Source of the DNA: Candidatus Rhodoferax randersensis
GTDB lineage: Bacteria > Pseudomonadota > Gammaproteobacteria > Burkholderiales > Burkholderiaceae_C
Direction of reading: 5' to 3'
DNA: 64,000 nt
NCBI GenBank assembly: GCA_016718155.1
Contig: JADKEH010000002.1
Span: 186,001 to 250,000 of the forward strand
The translations under genes and the position numbers were made by a program. Below the pieces are notes generated by a model, which worked only from the letters and a program-made list of their open reading frames with translations, was not told where the DNA came from and ran no database searches. Of this stretch, positions 43,949-53,603 are shown piece by piece; the stretch's first letter is position 1, and each line of letters starts with the position of its first letter.

Positions 43949-44697
43949 CGCCCCAACTCCAGGCGATCGGCAAAAAAGGCGGGGAGGTCCGTGCGCAGAA
44001 TCGCCGCAGCGGCAGCGGCATGGTCGTAGGCAACCCGATGAAAGGTGAGCTGGGACTTGGCGGTGTCCATCATGGCGTACATGGCCAGCGGGTTGCCATC
44101 GCGCGGTTGCCCGACCGATCCCACGGTAGCCAGCCAAAGCCGATGTCGCGGTACGGGCACGGGCACACCGGGCGTTGGAGTGAACTTCATCAGGCCAGCG
44201 CTGGCGCCACGGTAGTACAGGGTCTGAAAATGGACGTGGCCACCAAACACATAGCGCACCTCGGGCTGCTCCGACGCCGCATCCAGGCTCAAGGTGGCAA
44301 CCTGTTGGTCGTAGACGTAGCGCCAACGGTGTGGCGCGTCGACGCTGGCATGCACCATCAGCATCGAGCCGTCGTGACAGGTCATCGGCAAGGCCGCCAG
44401 AAAGCGGCGCTGCGACACACTCAACCGGTCATGGGTCCAGGCGGCCGAGGCGTCGCCCACGGTCCGGTTCGATTCAGGCGGCGCCACAGCCATGTCGTCA
44501 TGGTTGCCCTTGACCAGCATGGCCCCCTGCTCGGCCAGTGCCATGGCCTTGTCGACGACCGCCGCCGGATCGGCGCCGTAGCCCACCAAGTCGCCCAACA
44601 GGGCAAACCGTTGCGCTCCCTGACTGCGGGCATGCGCCATGCAGGCGTCCATCGCCTGTAGGTTGGCATGTATGTCCGACAGCAGGGCCCACTTCAT
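43945..44697 (-). CDS. Calcineurin-like metallophosphoesterase (putative phosphoprotein phosphatase)
   Basis: A 250-residue cytoplasmic enzyme with the full dimetal motif set: SDIHAN (about 7-12), GDLVGYG, GNHDDMA, HASV and GGHVH. The family includes protein phosphatases and the YfcE/MPE phosphodiesterases. I choose the ATG at 44697 because similarity begins at MKWALLSDIHAN. Overlap with the kinase-UspA gene suggests that it reverses that kinase's action, by analogy with other coupled kinase/phosphatase pairs. Confidence 0.88.
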   Translation of the reverse strand: MKWALLSDIHANLQAMDACMAHARSQGAQRFALLGDLVGYGADPAAVVDKAMALAEQGAMLVKGNHDDMAVAPPESNRTVGDASAAWTHDRLSVSQRRFLAALPMTCHDGSMLMVHASVDAPHRWRYVYDQQVATLSLDAASEQPEVRYVFGGHVHFQTLYYRGASAGLMKFTPTPGVPVPVPRHRLWLATVGSVGQPRDGNPLAMYAMMDTAKSQLTFHRVAYDHAAAAAAILRTDLPAFFADRLELGR

Positions 44698-44806
44698 CGC
44701 GTTGTCCTTAATGCGTTGCACCCATCATGCCCGAGCTGACTGACGACAAGTTTGCGGCGGTCAATGGCCGAGTTGATCGGCCAACCTTGCTGATTTGCGC
44801 AGGGTA

Positions 44807-45235
44807 TCAGGATAACGTGATGTTGACCTCGATGTTGCCGCGCGTGGCGTTGGAATAGGGACAAACCTCATGCGCCTTGTCGACCAGCGCCTGGGCAACC
44901 GTGCGGTCCATGCCGGGGAGGTTCACCACCATCTGGACTTCGATGCCAAAACCAGCGGGAATCTTGCCGATGCCAACCGTCGCGTTGATCGATGCATCGG
45001 CCGGCATGGCCACCTTTTGCAGGCCCGCAACAAATTTCATGGCGCCGATGAAGCAGGCGCTGTAGCCGGCCGCAAAAAGTTGCTCTGGGTTGACGCCGCC
45101 GCCGGCACCGCCCATTTCGCGCGGCACGCTCAGCTTGAGATCGAGCAGGCCGTCGGATGACTTGACGCTGCCGTCGCGTCCGCCGGTGGCGGTGGCGTGG
45201 GCCTTGTAGATGACGGTTTCGACTTTGGTGACCAT
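44807..45235 (-). CDS. ohr: Organic hydroperoxide resistance protein
   Basis: Thiol peroxidase that reduces organic peroxides, 142 residues. The two redox cysteines are present at about 61 (GYSACFIGAM) and 125 (EVCPYSNATRGN), the Ohr signature that distinguishes it from OsmC. The ATG at 45235 has AAAGGA upstream; in-frame codons further upstream lack a ribosome site. It lies 89 bases downstream of ohrR on the same strand, so both are probably expressed from the OhrR-controlled promoter. Confidence 0.95.
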   Translation of the reverse strand: MVTKVETVIYKAHATATGGRDGSVKSSDGLLDLKLSVPREMGGAGGGVNPEQLFAAGYSACFIGAMKFVAGLQKVAMPADASINATVGIGKIPAGFGIEVQMVVNLPGMDRTVAQALVDKAHEVCPYSNATRGNIEVNITLS

Positions 45236-45324
45236 GGTTTTTCCTTTGGGAGTGAATGCTTCGCTGCTGGAAGCGGGTTGGTAAACGAGGTGCCAGCGGG
45301 TTGCCAAACGGTTGGGCCGGGCAG

Positions 45325-45780
45325 TCAGGCGAGCAATTTGCTGCGTAACTGCTGCATCTGACGCGTCAGGTCAATCAGCTCCGGCAGCGGGCAATCGACC
45401 GCCTTGAGTACGCATTGCGGCACGAGCTTGGCCTGTTCGCGAAGGGCTTGTCCGGCGGGGCTAAGCACAATCTGGACGCGCCGCTCATCGACGGCGCTTC
45501 GTTGGCGTTGCAGCAGCCCGGCGTGCTGGAGCCGCTTGAGCAAAGGCGTCAAGGTGCCCGAATCCAGGAACAGGCGCTCGCCGAGCTCGGACACGCTGAT
45601 GCCATCGGACTCCCACAGCACCAGCATCACCAGGTACTGGGGGTAGGTCAGGCCCAGCGCCTTGAGTAGCGGCTGGTACAGCTTGGTCATTGCCAAGGAA
45701 GTTGAGTACAGGGCAAAGCACAACTGGTTGTCCAGTAGCAAGGCCGGGTTGGGGACGAGCAGCGATTGTGTTTTTGACAT
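45325..45780 (-). CDS. ohrR: MarR-family organic peroxide sensor/repressor
   Basis: Repressor of ohr that lets go of DNA when a cysteine is oxidised by organic peroxide. The 151-residue protein carries the reactive Cys at residue 21 in LLLDNQLCFALYS, the conserved OhrR position, the recognition helix LDSGTLTPLLKRL and the winged DERRVQI. A perfect 17-bp palindrome sits 15 bases upstream of the start codon. It precedes ohr on the same strand. Confidence 0.93.
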   Translation of the reverse strand: MSKTQSLLVPNPALLLDNQLCFALYSTSLAMTKLYQPLLKALGLTYPQYLVMLVLWESDGISVSELGERLFLDSGTLTPLLKRLQHAGLLQRQRSAVDERRVQIVLSPAGQALREQAKLVPQCVLKAVDCPLPELIDLTRQMQQLRSKLLA

Positions 45781-45794
45781 GGCGGTATGATATT

Positions 45795-45811
45795 ACACAA
45801 TTCAATTGTGT
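45795..45811. promoter_or_regulatory. OhrR operator (17-bp perfect palindrome)
   Basis: ACACAATTCAATTGTGT is a perfect palindrome about a central base and matches the AATT-rich OhrR operator type. It overlaps the expected promoter region of ohrR, 15 bases upstream of its ATG, so OhrR should control its own gene and ohr. The other 200 bases up to oppA show no gene. Confidence 0.85.
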
Positions 45812-46037
45812 GCAATCTTTTGCGATCCGGCCAAAAATTCAACGTCGTGCCCGCGCCATTCAGAGCCGTTGTGCGGGTCTGCGCGGATGGCCGCCGGTGG
45901 CGTTCAGCGGATAATGCGGCTCGTTTTACGCATTTTTCACCAATCTGAAATCGCGAAACAGGTTTGCAACCGCGCCCGCCCACAAGGTAGTGCGCCACAC
46001 ATGTCATCACCATCCAAGACTGAGGAGACCTCCCCCA

Positions 46038-47651
46038 ATGAGTACCCGATACGCACTTCGCGGCATGGCCCTGGCCGTGGCTTTTTGTTCCGGCGCCGCC
46101 AGTTGGGCGGCCACGGTGCCCGCCGGCACGGCGTTACATGCCAAACAGGAGTTCGTCCGCAACAACGGCTCGGAGCCGGAGTCGCTGGACCCGGCGCTGG
46201 CCGAATCGGTGGGCGCCAACCAGATTGCGCGTGACCTGTTCGAGGGCCTGACCGCCACCAACACCAGTGGCAAGCTGGTGCCAGGCGTGGCCGAGGCCTG
46301 GAAACAGACCGACCCGACCACCTGGGTGTTCACGTTGCGCAAGAATGCCACCTGGTCCAACGGCGACCCCATCACCGCTGACGATTTCGTCTACGGCTGG
46401 CGCCGTTTCCTGGACCCCAAGACCGCCTCGCAGTACGCCACCACCTTTGCCCCCTTTATTCTGAACGGCATGGACGTGGCCAAGGGCAGCAAGCCCGGCA
46501 CTACGCTCGGCGTCAAGGCCCTCGACAAACTCCGACTTGAAGTCAAGACCCAGACACCGGTGGCTTTCTTGCCGGAGTTGATGGCCAACACGCAGTTCGC
46601 ACCGAACCACAAGGCCACGATCGAGAAGCACGGCAAGGACTGGACCAAACCTGGCAATCTGATTGGCAACGGTGCCTTTGTCCTCAAGGACTGGCAGGTC
46701 AACAGCAAGGTGGTGACCGAGAAGAACGCAAAGTACTGGGACGCCGGCGCGGTGGTGTTGACCAAAGTGGTTTTTCTTCCGGTTGAAGATGGCAACGCCG
46801 ACATCAAGCTGTTTCAGTCCGGCGAGAACGACTATGTCTACCAACTGCCACCCGGCACCTACGAGCCGCTCAAAAAGTCCAATCCGAAGGAGATCAAGAA
46901 CGGCCCGATGCTTGGCCTGCGGTTTTACGCGATCAACAACAATGATCCGGTCATGAAGGACGTGCGGGTGCGCAAAGCGCTGTCAATGGTGCTCGACCGC
47001 GATATCCTGGCCAAGAAGGTCACCGCCGATGGCCAGGTGCCCGCCTACGGGGTGGTGGTCAAAGGGATCTCGGGTGCCGATGTAACCGCCTACGATTGGT
47101 CCACCTGGCCGATGGACAAGCGTGTCGCCGAAGCCAAAAAACTGCTGGCCGAAGCCGGCGTCAAGCCCGGCGCCAAGATCAAGTTCACCTACAACACCAG
47201 CGAATACCACAAAAAGATGGCCATCTTCACGGCGTCCGAGTGGAAAACCAAGCTGGCGCTGGACACCGAGATGGACAACCTGGAGTTCAAGGTGCTGCTC
47301 AAGAAGCGCCATGATGGCGATTTTCAGATTGCGCGCCATGGCTGGGTGGCCGACTACAACGACGTCACCACCTTCCTCACGCTGGTGCAATGTGACTCTG
47401 ACTCCAACGACAACAAGAACTGCAACCGCAAGGCCGAAGAGCTGATCCTCCAGGGCAACCAGTCGATGGACCCGGCCAAGCGCAAGACCTTGCTGACCCA
47501 GGCCGCCAAGATGATCATGGACGACTACCCCATGATCCCCCTGCTGCAGTACACCTTGCCACGGCTGGTGAAGTCCTATGTGGGAGGCTACGACGAAGCC
47601 AACCCGATGGACCACTTCCGCAGCAAAGACTTCTACATCATCAAGCACTAG
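46038..47651 (+). CDS. oppA: Oligopeptide ABC transporter substrate-binding protein
   Basis: Periplasmic binding protein of 537 residues for oligopeptide uptake. A signal peptide (MSTRYALRGMALAVAFCSGAASWA) leads to an SBP_bac_5 fold starting FVRNNGSEPESLDPALAESVGANQIARDLFEGL, with RKNATWSNGDPITADDFVYGWRRFLDP typical of OppA. The ATG at 46038 has GAGGAGA upstream; the frame is open earlier with no signal peptide. First gene of oppABCDF; a hairpin follows before oppB and may keep oppA mRNA in excess. Confidence 0.94.
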   Translation: MSTRYALRGMALAVAFCSGAASWAATVPAGTALHAKQEFVRNNGSEPESLDPALAESVGANQIARDLFEGLTATNTSGKLVPGVAEAWKQTDPTTWVFTLRKNATWSNGDPITADDFVYGWRRFLDPKTASQYATTFAPFILNGMDVAKGSKPGTTLGVKALDKLRLEVKTQTPVAFLPELMANTQFAPNHKATIEKHGKDWTKPGNLIGNGAFVLKDWQVNSKVVTEKNAKYWDAGAVVLTKVVFLPVEDGNADIKLFQSGENDYVYQLPPGTYEPLKKSNPKEIKNGPMLGLRFYAINNNDPVMKDVRVRKALSMVLDRDILAKKVTADGQVPAYGVVVKGISGADVTAYDWSTWPMDKRVAEAKKLLAEAGVKPGAKIKFTYNTSEYHKKMAIFTASEWKTKLALDTEMDNLEFKVLLKKRHDGDFQIARHGWVADYNDVTTFLTLVQCDSDSNDNKNCNRKAEELILQGNQSMDPAKRKTLLTQAAKMIMDDYPMIPLLQYTLPRLVKSYVGGYDEANPMDHFRSKDFYIIKH

Positions 47652-47678
47652 TCGGTCCAGCGGCCCGACCGTGCTGGC

Positions 47679-47710
47679 TCGACACCGCGCTGCTGGCGCG
47701 GCGGGGTCGA
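47679..47710 (+). other. Hairpin between oppA and oppB
   Basis: CCGCGC (47685-47690) and GCGCGG (47696-47701) form a 6-bp stem with a 5-base loop, extended by TCGAC/GTCGA outer arms (47679-47683 with 47706-47710). There is no T-run, so it is more likely an mRNA-stabilising element or partial attenuator than a terminator, as is common after binding-protein genes. Confidence 0.45.
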
Positions 47711-47779
47711 TGGCCACGCAAGCCCGGCAGGGTCGGCCGTCCTGTTCCGACCCTCGCGCATCTCACCGGAGTTCACTTC

Positions 47780-48700
47780 ATGTGGTCTTACACCCTTCGC
47801 CGCGTCCTTGCCACCCTGCCCACGGTACTGGCGGTCATCACCATTTGCTACTTCATGCTGCACGCCACGCCCGGCGGGCCGTTTGACACCGAACGCAAGG
47901 TCTCCGCGGCCGTGCTGGCCAACCTGCAGGCCAAGTACCACCTGGACATGCCGCTGTGGCAGCAGTACCTGTATTACCTCAACAGCCTACTGCACGGTGA
48001 CCTGGGTGCCTCCTTTCGTTACGCCGATTGGTCGGTCAACGATTTGGTGGCCAAGGCCCTGCCGGTGTCATTGACGATTGGCGGCATCGCCATGCTGATC
48101 TCGATGCTGGTCGGCACATTGTTGGGCGTATTCGCGGCCTTGCGCCAGAACAGCCATGTGGACCACTTCGTGATGTTGATTGGCAACATCGGCAGCGCCT
48201 TCCCGTCCTTCGTGATCGGTCCGGTGCTGGTGCTGGTGTTCGCCATCTGGTTGCAGTGGGCGCCGTCTGGCGGCTGGAACGACTTTGAAGTGCGCTACAT
48301 GGTGCTGCCGATTGCCCTGCTGACCTTCATCAACGTCTCCACCATCGGCCGCGTCATGCGCGGTAGTCTGATTGAGGTGCTCAACTCCAACTTCATCCGC
48401 ACCGCGCGCGCCAAGGGTCTGCCGGTGCGCACCGTGATCCTGCGCCACGCCATGCGCCCGGCCCTGCTGCCCGTTGTATCGGTGCTCGGTCCGCTGGCGA
48501 TCTCGTCGATCACCGCCGCAGTGGTCACCGAGACCTGGTTCTCCCTACCCGGCTTGGGCAAGCTGATCGTCAACGGCGCCTCCAACCGCGACTACACGCT
48601 GGTGCTGGGCCTGGTGATTCTGGTCACCGTTCTGGCGGTCACCCTCAACCTGCTGGTCGATCTGGCGTATGCCCTGCTCGACCCGAAGATTCGTTACTAA
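47780..48700 (+). CDS. oppB: Oligopeptide ABC transporter permease, OppB type
   Basis: Inner-membrane permease of 306 residues with six predicted helices, including the N-terminal LATLPTVLAVITICYFML segment, and the BPD_transp_1 EAA loop (IEVLNSNFIRTARAKGLPVRTVILRHAMRPALLPVV) that docks on the ATPases. GGAG precedes the ATG. It is followed by about 170 bases that contain a palindromic repeat before oppC. Confidence 0.95.
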   Translation: MWSYTLRRVLATLPTVLAVITICYFMLHATPGGPFDTERKVSAAVLANLQAKYHLDMPLWQQYLYYLNSLLHGDLGASFRYADWSVNDLVAKALPVSLTIGGIAMLISMLVGTLLGVFAALRQNSHVDHFVMLIGNIGSAFPSFVIGPVLVLVFAIWLQWAPSGGWNDFEVRYMVLPIALLTFINVSTIGRVMRGSLIEVLNSNFIRTARAKGLPVRTVILRHAMRPALLPVVSVLGPLAISSITAAVVTETWFSLPGLGKLIVNGASNRDYTLVLGLVILVTVLAVTLNLLVDLAYALLDPKIRY

Positions 48701-48734
48701 ATTCGTGACCAAAGAAAGTGGAAGTTGTTCCCGC

Positions 48735-48833
48735 CATTGCGAGCGCCCATTGTCTCCGTCATTGCGAGCGTAGCGCGGCAATCCACCGTGACGAGCCATC
48801 GCCATGGATTGCCGCGCTGCGCTCGCAATGACG
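48735..48833. repeat. REP/BIME-like palindromic repeat between oppB and oppC
   Basis: The arm CGTCATTGCGAGCGTAGCGC... (48757-48785) and the inverted arm at 48805-48833 are complementary at 28 of 29 positions, with a 19-base spacer. A partial third copy (CATTGCGAGCG) is at 48735-48745. ATTGCGAGCG...GCAATCC repeats of this kind occur in many genomes between genes. As RNA it forms a very stable hairpin inside the opp transcript. Confidence 0.85.
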
Positions 48834-48870
48834 ACCTTGGCAATTTCCCGATCATCCCTTGAGCAAAACC

Positions 48871-49779
48871 ATGAACGCCAAACAAGTCGCTCTCCAGCAG
48901 AGCATCGAAGCCATCACCGAGGTGCCCCTGCCGGGACGCAGCCCATGGATGGACGCTCGCATTCGTTTCATGCGCAACCGCGCGGCCGTGATCAGCCTGG
49001 TGCTGCTATCGATCATCACGCTGCTGTGTGTGCTCGGCCCGATGGTGCTGCCGCATTCCTATGAAGACACCGACTGGAATCTAATGGGTATCCCGCCCAC
49101 CTTTGCCGCCTGGCACCTGTTTGGCACCGACGAGCTGGGCCGTGACCTGCTGGTGCGCACGTTGATTGGCGGACGCATTTCGCTGGTGGTGGGTCTGCTG
49201 GCGACCCTGGTCTCGGTCAGCCTGGGCATTCTGTGGGGCGCCACCGCCGGCTTCTTGGGTGGCAAGGTGGACGCCTTCATGATGCGCGTGGTGGACATGC
49301 TCTACGCCATTCCCTACCTGTTGATCGCGATCCTGATGGTGACCATTTTGGGGCGAGAGTTCTACCTGGTGGTGCTGACCATCTCGGCCTTCTCGTGGAT
49401 GGACATGGCGCGGGTGGTGCGCGGGCAGACGCTGTCGATCAAGTCCAAGGAGTTTGTGGAGGCGGCGCGCGCCATCGGGGTGCCGACCTGGCGCATCATC
49501 TTCCAGCACGTGGTGCCCAACCTGCTGGGCATCGTGGTGATCTACACCTCGATCACGGTGCCGGGCGTGATTCTGACCGAGTCGGTGTTGTCCTTCCTGG
49601 GCCTGGGCGTGCAGGAGCCCATGACCAGCTGGGGCGTGCTGATCCATGACGGCGCCAATGTGATGGGTGCGACACCGTGGCTGATTCTGTTCCCGGCTGC
49701 GGCGCTGTCTATCACCCTGTACTGCGCCAATTTCATTGGCGACGGCATGCGCGACGCGCTGGACCCGAAGGATCGTTGA
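48871..49779 (+). CDS. oppC: Oligopeptide ABC transporter permease, OppC type
   Basis: Second permease subunit, 302 residues from the ATG at 48871; a TTG four codons earlier is also in frame. The long N-terminal cytoplasmic leader (IEAITEVPLPGRSPWMDARIRFMRNRAA) is typical of OppC, followed by six helices and the EAA loop (SKEFVEAARAIGVPTWRIIFQHVVPNLLGIVV). No strong ribosome site is seen. oppD follows three bases later. Confidence 0.95.
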   Translation: MNAKQVALQQSIEAITEVPLPGRSPWMDARIRFMRNRAAVISLVLLSIITLLCVLGPMVLPHSYEDTDWNLMGIPPTFAAWHLFGTDELGRDLLVRTLIGGRISLVVGLLATLVSVSLGILWGATAGFLGGKVDAFMMRVVDMLYAIPYLLIAILMVTILGREFYLVVLTISAFSWMDMARVVRGQTLSIKSKEFVEAARAIGVPTWRIIFQHVVPNLLGIVVIYTSITVPGVILTESVLSFLGLGVQEPMTSWGVLIHDGANVMGATPWLILFPAAALSITLYCANFIGDGMRDALDPKDR

Positions 49780-49782
49780 ACC

Positions 49783-50791
<1,009 letters not shown>

Positions 50792-50799
<8 letters not shown>

Positions 50800-51778
50800 G
50801 GCACAACCGATCCTCTCGATACGCGGCCTGAAGGTGCACTTCAAGGTCAAGAGCGAGAAGGCCTGGGCCTGGGAGCCCAAGAAGATCCTCAAGGCGGTGG
50901 ATGGCGTCTCCTTCGACCTGATGCAGGGCGAAACCCTGGGCATCGTGGGCGAGTCCGGCTGCGGCAAGTCGACCCTGGCACGCGGCATCCTGAACCTGAT
51001 TCCGGCCACCGCCGGTGAGATCGTTTGGCAGGGCCAGGCGATGCACCAAGCCGATGCGAAACAGTGGCTGGCGGTGCGCAAAGACATCCAGATGATCTTT
51101 CAGGATCCGCTGGCTTCGCTCAACCCGCGTATGACGATTGCCCAGATCATCGGCGAGCCGCTACGCATTCACCGACCGGAACTGAGCCCGACCCAAGTGT
51201 TGGAAAAAGTGCGCGCGGTGATGACCGAAGTCGGCTTGACGCCGCAGCAGATTAACCGCTACCCGCATGAGTTCTCGGGCGGCCAGTGCCAGCGCATCGG
51301 CATCGCGCGCGCGCTGATTCTGGAGCCCAAGCTGATCATCTGCGACGAGCCGGTGTCGGCGCTGGACGTGTCGATCCAGGCGCAGATCATCAACCTGCTC
51401 AAGGACCTGCAACGCAAGAAGGGTCTGTCGCTGATCTTTATCGCGCACGACCTGGCAGTGGTCAAACACATCAGCGACCGCATTCTGGTGCTCTACCTGG
51501 GCAAGGAGATGGAGCTGTCCGAAAAACATGCGCTTTACGACCACCCCACCCACCCCTACACCGAGGCGCTGCTGTCGGCGATTCCGATTCCGGACCCGAA
51601 GATCGAGCGCAACAAGACCATCCAGTTGCTGATGGGTGATCTGCCCTCGCCGATCAACCCGCCCTCGGGCTGTGTATTCCGCACCCGCTGCCCCAAGGCG
51701 CAGCCCCGATGTGCGCAGGAAACGCCCGAGCCACGGACCATCACCGCGCAATCCCAGTCGTCCTGTCTGCTGGCTTGA
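50792..51778 (+). CDS. oppF: Oligopeptide ABC transporter ATP-binding protein, OppF type
   Basis: Partner ATPase, 328 residues, with Walker A GESGCGKST, signature FSGGQCQRIGIARAL, Walker B LIICDEPVSALDV and the C-terminal CVFRTRCPKAQPRC cysteine region. It begins inside the end of oppD. Last gene of the opp operon; a GMC oxidoreductase gene starts about 40 bases later on the same strand and could be read through. Confidence 0.96.
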
Positions 51779-51817
51779 TACCATCGGGCCTTCTCGGCAT
51801 TGGAAGGCGGGCTGCAT

Positions 51818-53425
51818 ATGTTTGACTACATCATCGTGGGTGGTGGTTCAGCGGGCTGTGTGTTGGCGGCCCGGCTGAGTGAAGACCCAAACGTCAACGT
51901 GGCCCTACTGGAGGCCGGCCCGCCCGACAGCAGCGTGCTGATTCATTGCCCGGCCGGCCTTGCACTGTTGGCCCAGACCGGCCAGGCTAACTGGAAGTTC
52001 GACACTGTGCCGCAAAGCGGTCTCAATGGTCGCAAGGGTTACCAGCCTCGGGGCAAGGTGCTGGGCGGCTCCAGTTCCATCAACGCCATGATCTACCTGC
52101 GCGGCCATCGGCAGGACTACGACCAGTGGGCAGCGGAAGGCAACCCCGGCTGGGGCTTCGACGACGTGTTGCCCTACTTCAAGCGAGCCGAACACAATGA
52201 GCGGGGTGCCGATGCGTTTCATGGCACCAACGGACCACTCAACGTGATGGACTTGCGCAGCCCGAACCGCTTTGGACCGGTGTTCGTCGAAGCGGCGAAG
52301 CAGGCCGGCTACCCACTGAACGCCGATTTCAACGGCCCTGAGCAAGAGGGTGCGGGCCTGTACCAGGTGACCCACAAGAACGGGGAACGCTTCAGCGCGG
52401 CCAAGGCCTACCTGGCGCCCAACCGCGGGCGGCCCAACCTGCATGTCTTCACCAACACCCACGCCACACGTATCCTGATGGAGCGCAAACGGGCCGTCGG
52501 CGTGGAGTTTCAGCAGGACGGCCAGCTCAAACAACTCAAGGCCTCGCGCGAGGTGCTTCTGTGCGCAGGTGCGCTGCAGTCGCCTCAGTTGCTGCTGCTC
52601 TCAGGCATCGGGCCACACGCGCAGCTCCTCGAGCATGGTATCGCCACCCAGCACGATCTGCCGGGCGTGGGCCAAAACCTGCACGACCATCCCGACGTGG
52701 TGCTGGTAGTCGATGCGCCGCACCTGAAAGACCTGTTTGGCCTGTCGCTGAGTGGCATGGTACGAGCCATCCAGGGCATCTTCGAGTGGCGCCGACAGCG
52801 CAGCGGCATGCTGACCACCAACTTCGCCGAGGCCGGTGGCTTCATCAAGAGTTCACCAGATCAGCCGCTGGCGGACCTGCAACTGCACTTCGTCATTGGT
52901 AAGCTGGTCAACCATGGCCGCACCACCACCTTTGGGCATGGCTACTCCTGCCACGTCTGTCTGCTGCGTCCACGCAGTCGGGGCAGCGTCCGGCTGGCAA
53001 GCAAGGACCCGAATGCCACGCCACTGATCGATCCCAACTTTCTGGGTGACCGCGATGACCTTGAACGCCTGATTCGAGGCTTCAAACTGACTCGAAGCAT
53101 CCTGACCCAACCTGCTCTGGCAGGGCTTGGCGGCAAGGAACTGTCCAACTCCGCCGGTGCTACCACGGACACCCAGATCGAGGCCTTCATCCGCAATCAT
53201 GCCGACACCATCTACCATCCGGTGGGCAGTTGCCGCATGGGCAATGGACCCATGGATGTGGTGGATTCACAACTGCGGGTGCACGGCTTGCAGGGGCTGC
53301 GTGTGGTCGATGCCTCCATCATGCCCAGCGTCATCGGGGGCAACACCAACGCGCCCGTGATCATGATTGCGGAGAAGGCGGCAGACATGATCAAGGCGGC
53401 TCAGAAGGACTTGGGACAGAGCTGA
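51818..53425 (+). CDS. GMC-family FAD-dependent oxidoreductase (choline/alcohol dehydrogenase type)
   Basis: A 535-residue flavoenzyme. The ATG at 51818 begins MFDYIIVGGGSAGCVLAARLSE, the FAD dinucleotide fold; GKVLGGSSSINAMIYLRG and GALQSPQLLLLSGIGP are the two GMC signatures, and YHPVGSCRMG and GNTNAPVIMIAEKAADMI near the end hold the active-site histidine/asparagine region. Substrate is most likely an alcohol, but it cannot be told. The last three codons and the stop (GGA CAG AGC TGA) come from a copy of a palindromic repeat, so the native C-terminus may have been altered slightly. Confidence 0.92.
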   Translation: MFDYIIVGGGSAGCVLAARLSEDPNVNVALLEAGPPDSSVLIHCPAGLALLAQTGQANWKFDTVPQSGLNGRKGYQPRGKVLGGSSSINAMIYLRGHRQDYDQWAAEGNPGWGFDDVLPYFKRAEHNERGADAFHGTNGPLNVMDLRSPNRFGPVFVEAAKQAGYPLNADFNGPEQEGAGLYQVTHKNGERFSAAKAYLAPNRGRPNLHVFTNTHATRILMERKRAVGVEFQQDGQLKQLKASREVLLCAGALQSPQLLLLSGIGPHAQLLEHGIATQHDLPGVGQNLHDHPDVVLVVDAPHLKDLFGLSLSGMVRAIQGIFEWRRQRSGMLTTNFAEAGGFIKSSPDQPLADLQLHFVIGKLVNHGRTTTFGHGYSCHVCLLRPRSRGSVRLASKDPNATPLIDPNFLGDRDDLERLIRGFKLTRSILTQPALAGLGGKELSNSAGATTDTQIEAFIRNHADTIYHPVGSCRMGNGPMDVVDSQLRVHGLQGLRVVDASIMPSVIGGNTNAPVIMIAEKAADMIKAAQKDLGQS

Positions 53426-53501
53426 AGATCTGTCCCACAAAGTAAACCGCCAACATCCGACGATCAGTTGGGGACAGAGCTGAAGATCTGTCCCACAAAG
53501 T
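53413..53501. repeat. Two tandem copies of the GGGACAGA-TCTGTCCC palindromic repeat
   Basis: The 31-base unit, an 8-bp stem GGGACAGA/TCTGTCCC with loop GCTGAAGA followed by ACAAAGT, occurs at 53413-53443 and again at 53471-53501. The first copy overlaps the end of the GMC gene and supplies its stop codon. A third copy with a longer loop is at 14383-14438. The stems could act as a bidirectional terminator-like structure. The rest of 53502-53603 shows no gene. Confidence 0.85.
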
Positions 53502-53603
53502 CTCAGAATGTGCGGAAATGTGACAAAGTTCTTACCTCTTGGATCAGAATCAGGGTGAAACTACTGCAATAGAATCTGAGATCTCACGGTTGACGCGGTT
53601 TGC

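Noticed and set aside
42638..44029. Plus-strand open frame (about 463 codons) opposite the kinase-UspA gene
   Set aside because: Antisense shadow of a gene with clear kinase and UspA motifs.
53413..53501. CRISPR-like array from the tandem repeats
   Set aside because: Only two units, each a palindrome, with a single spacer and a copy far away; no cas genes. It is a REP-like repeat.
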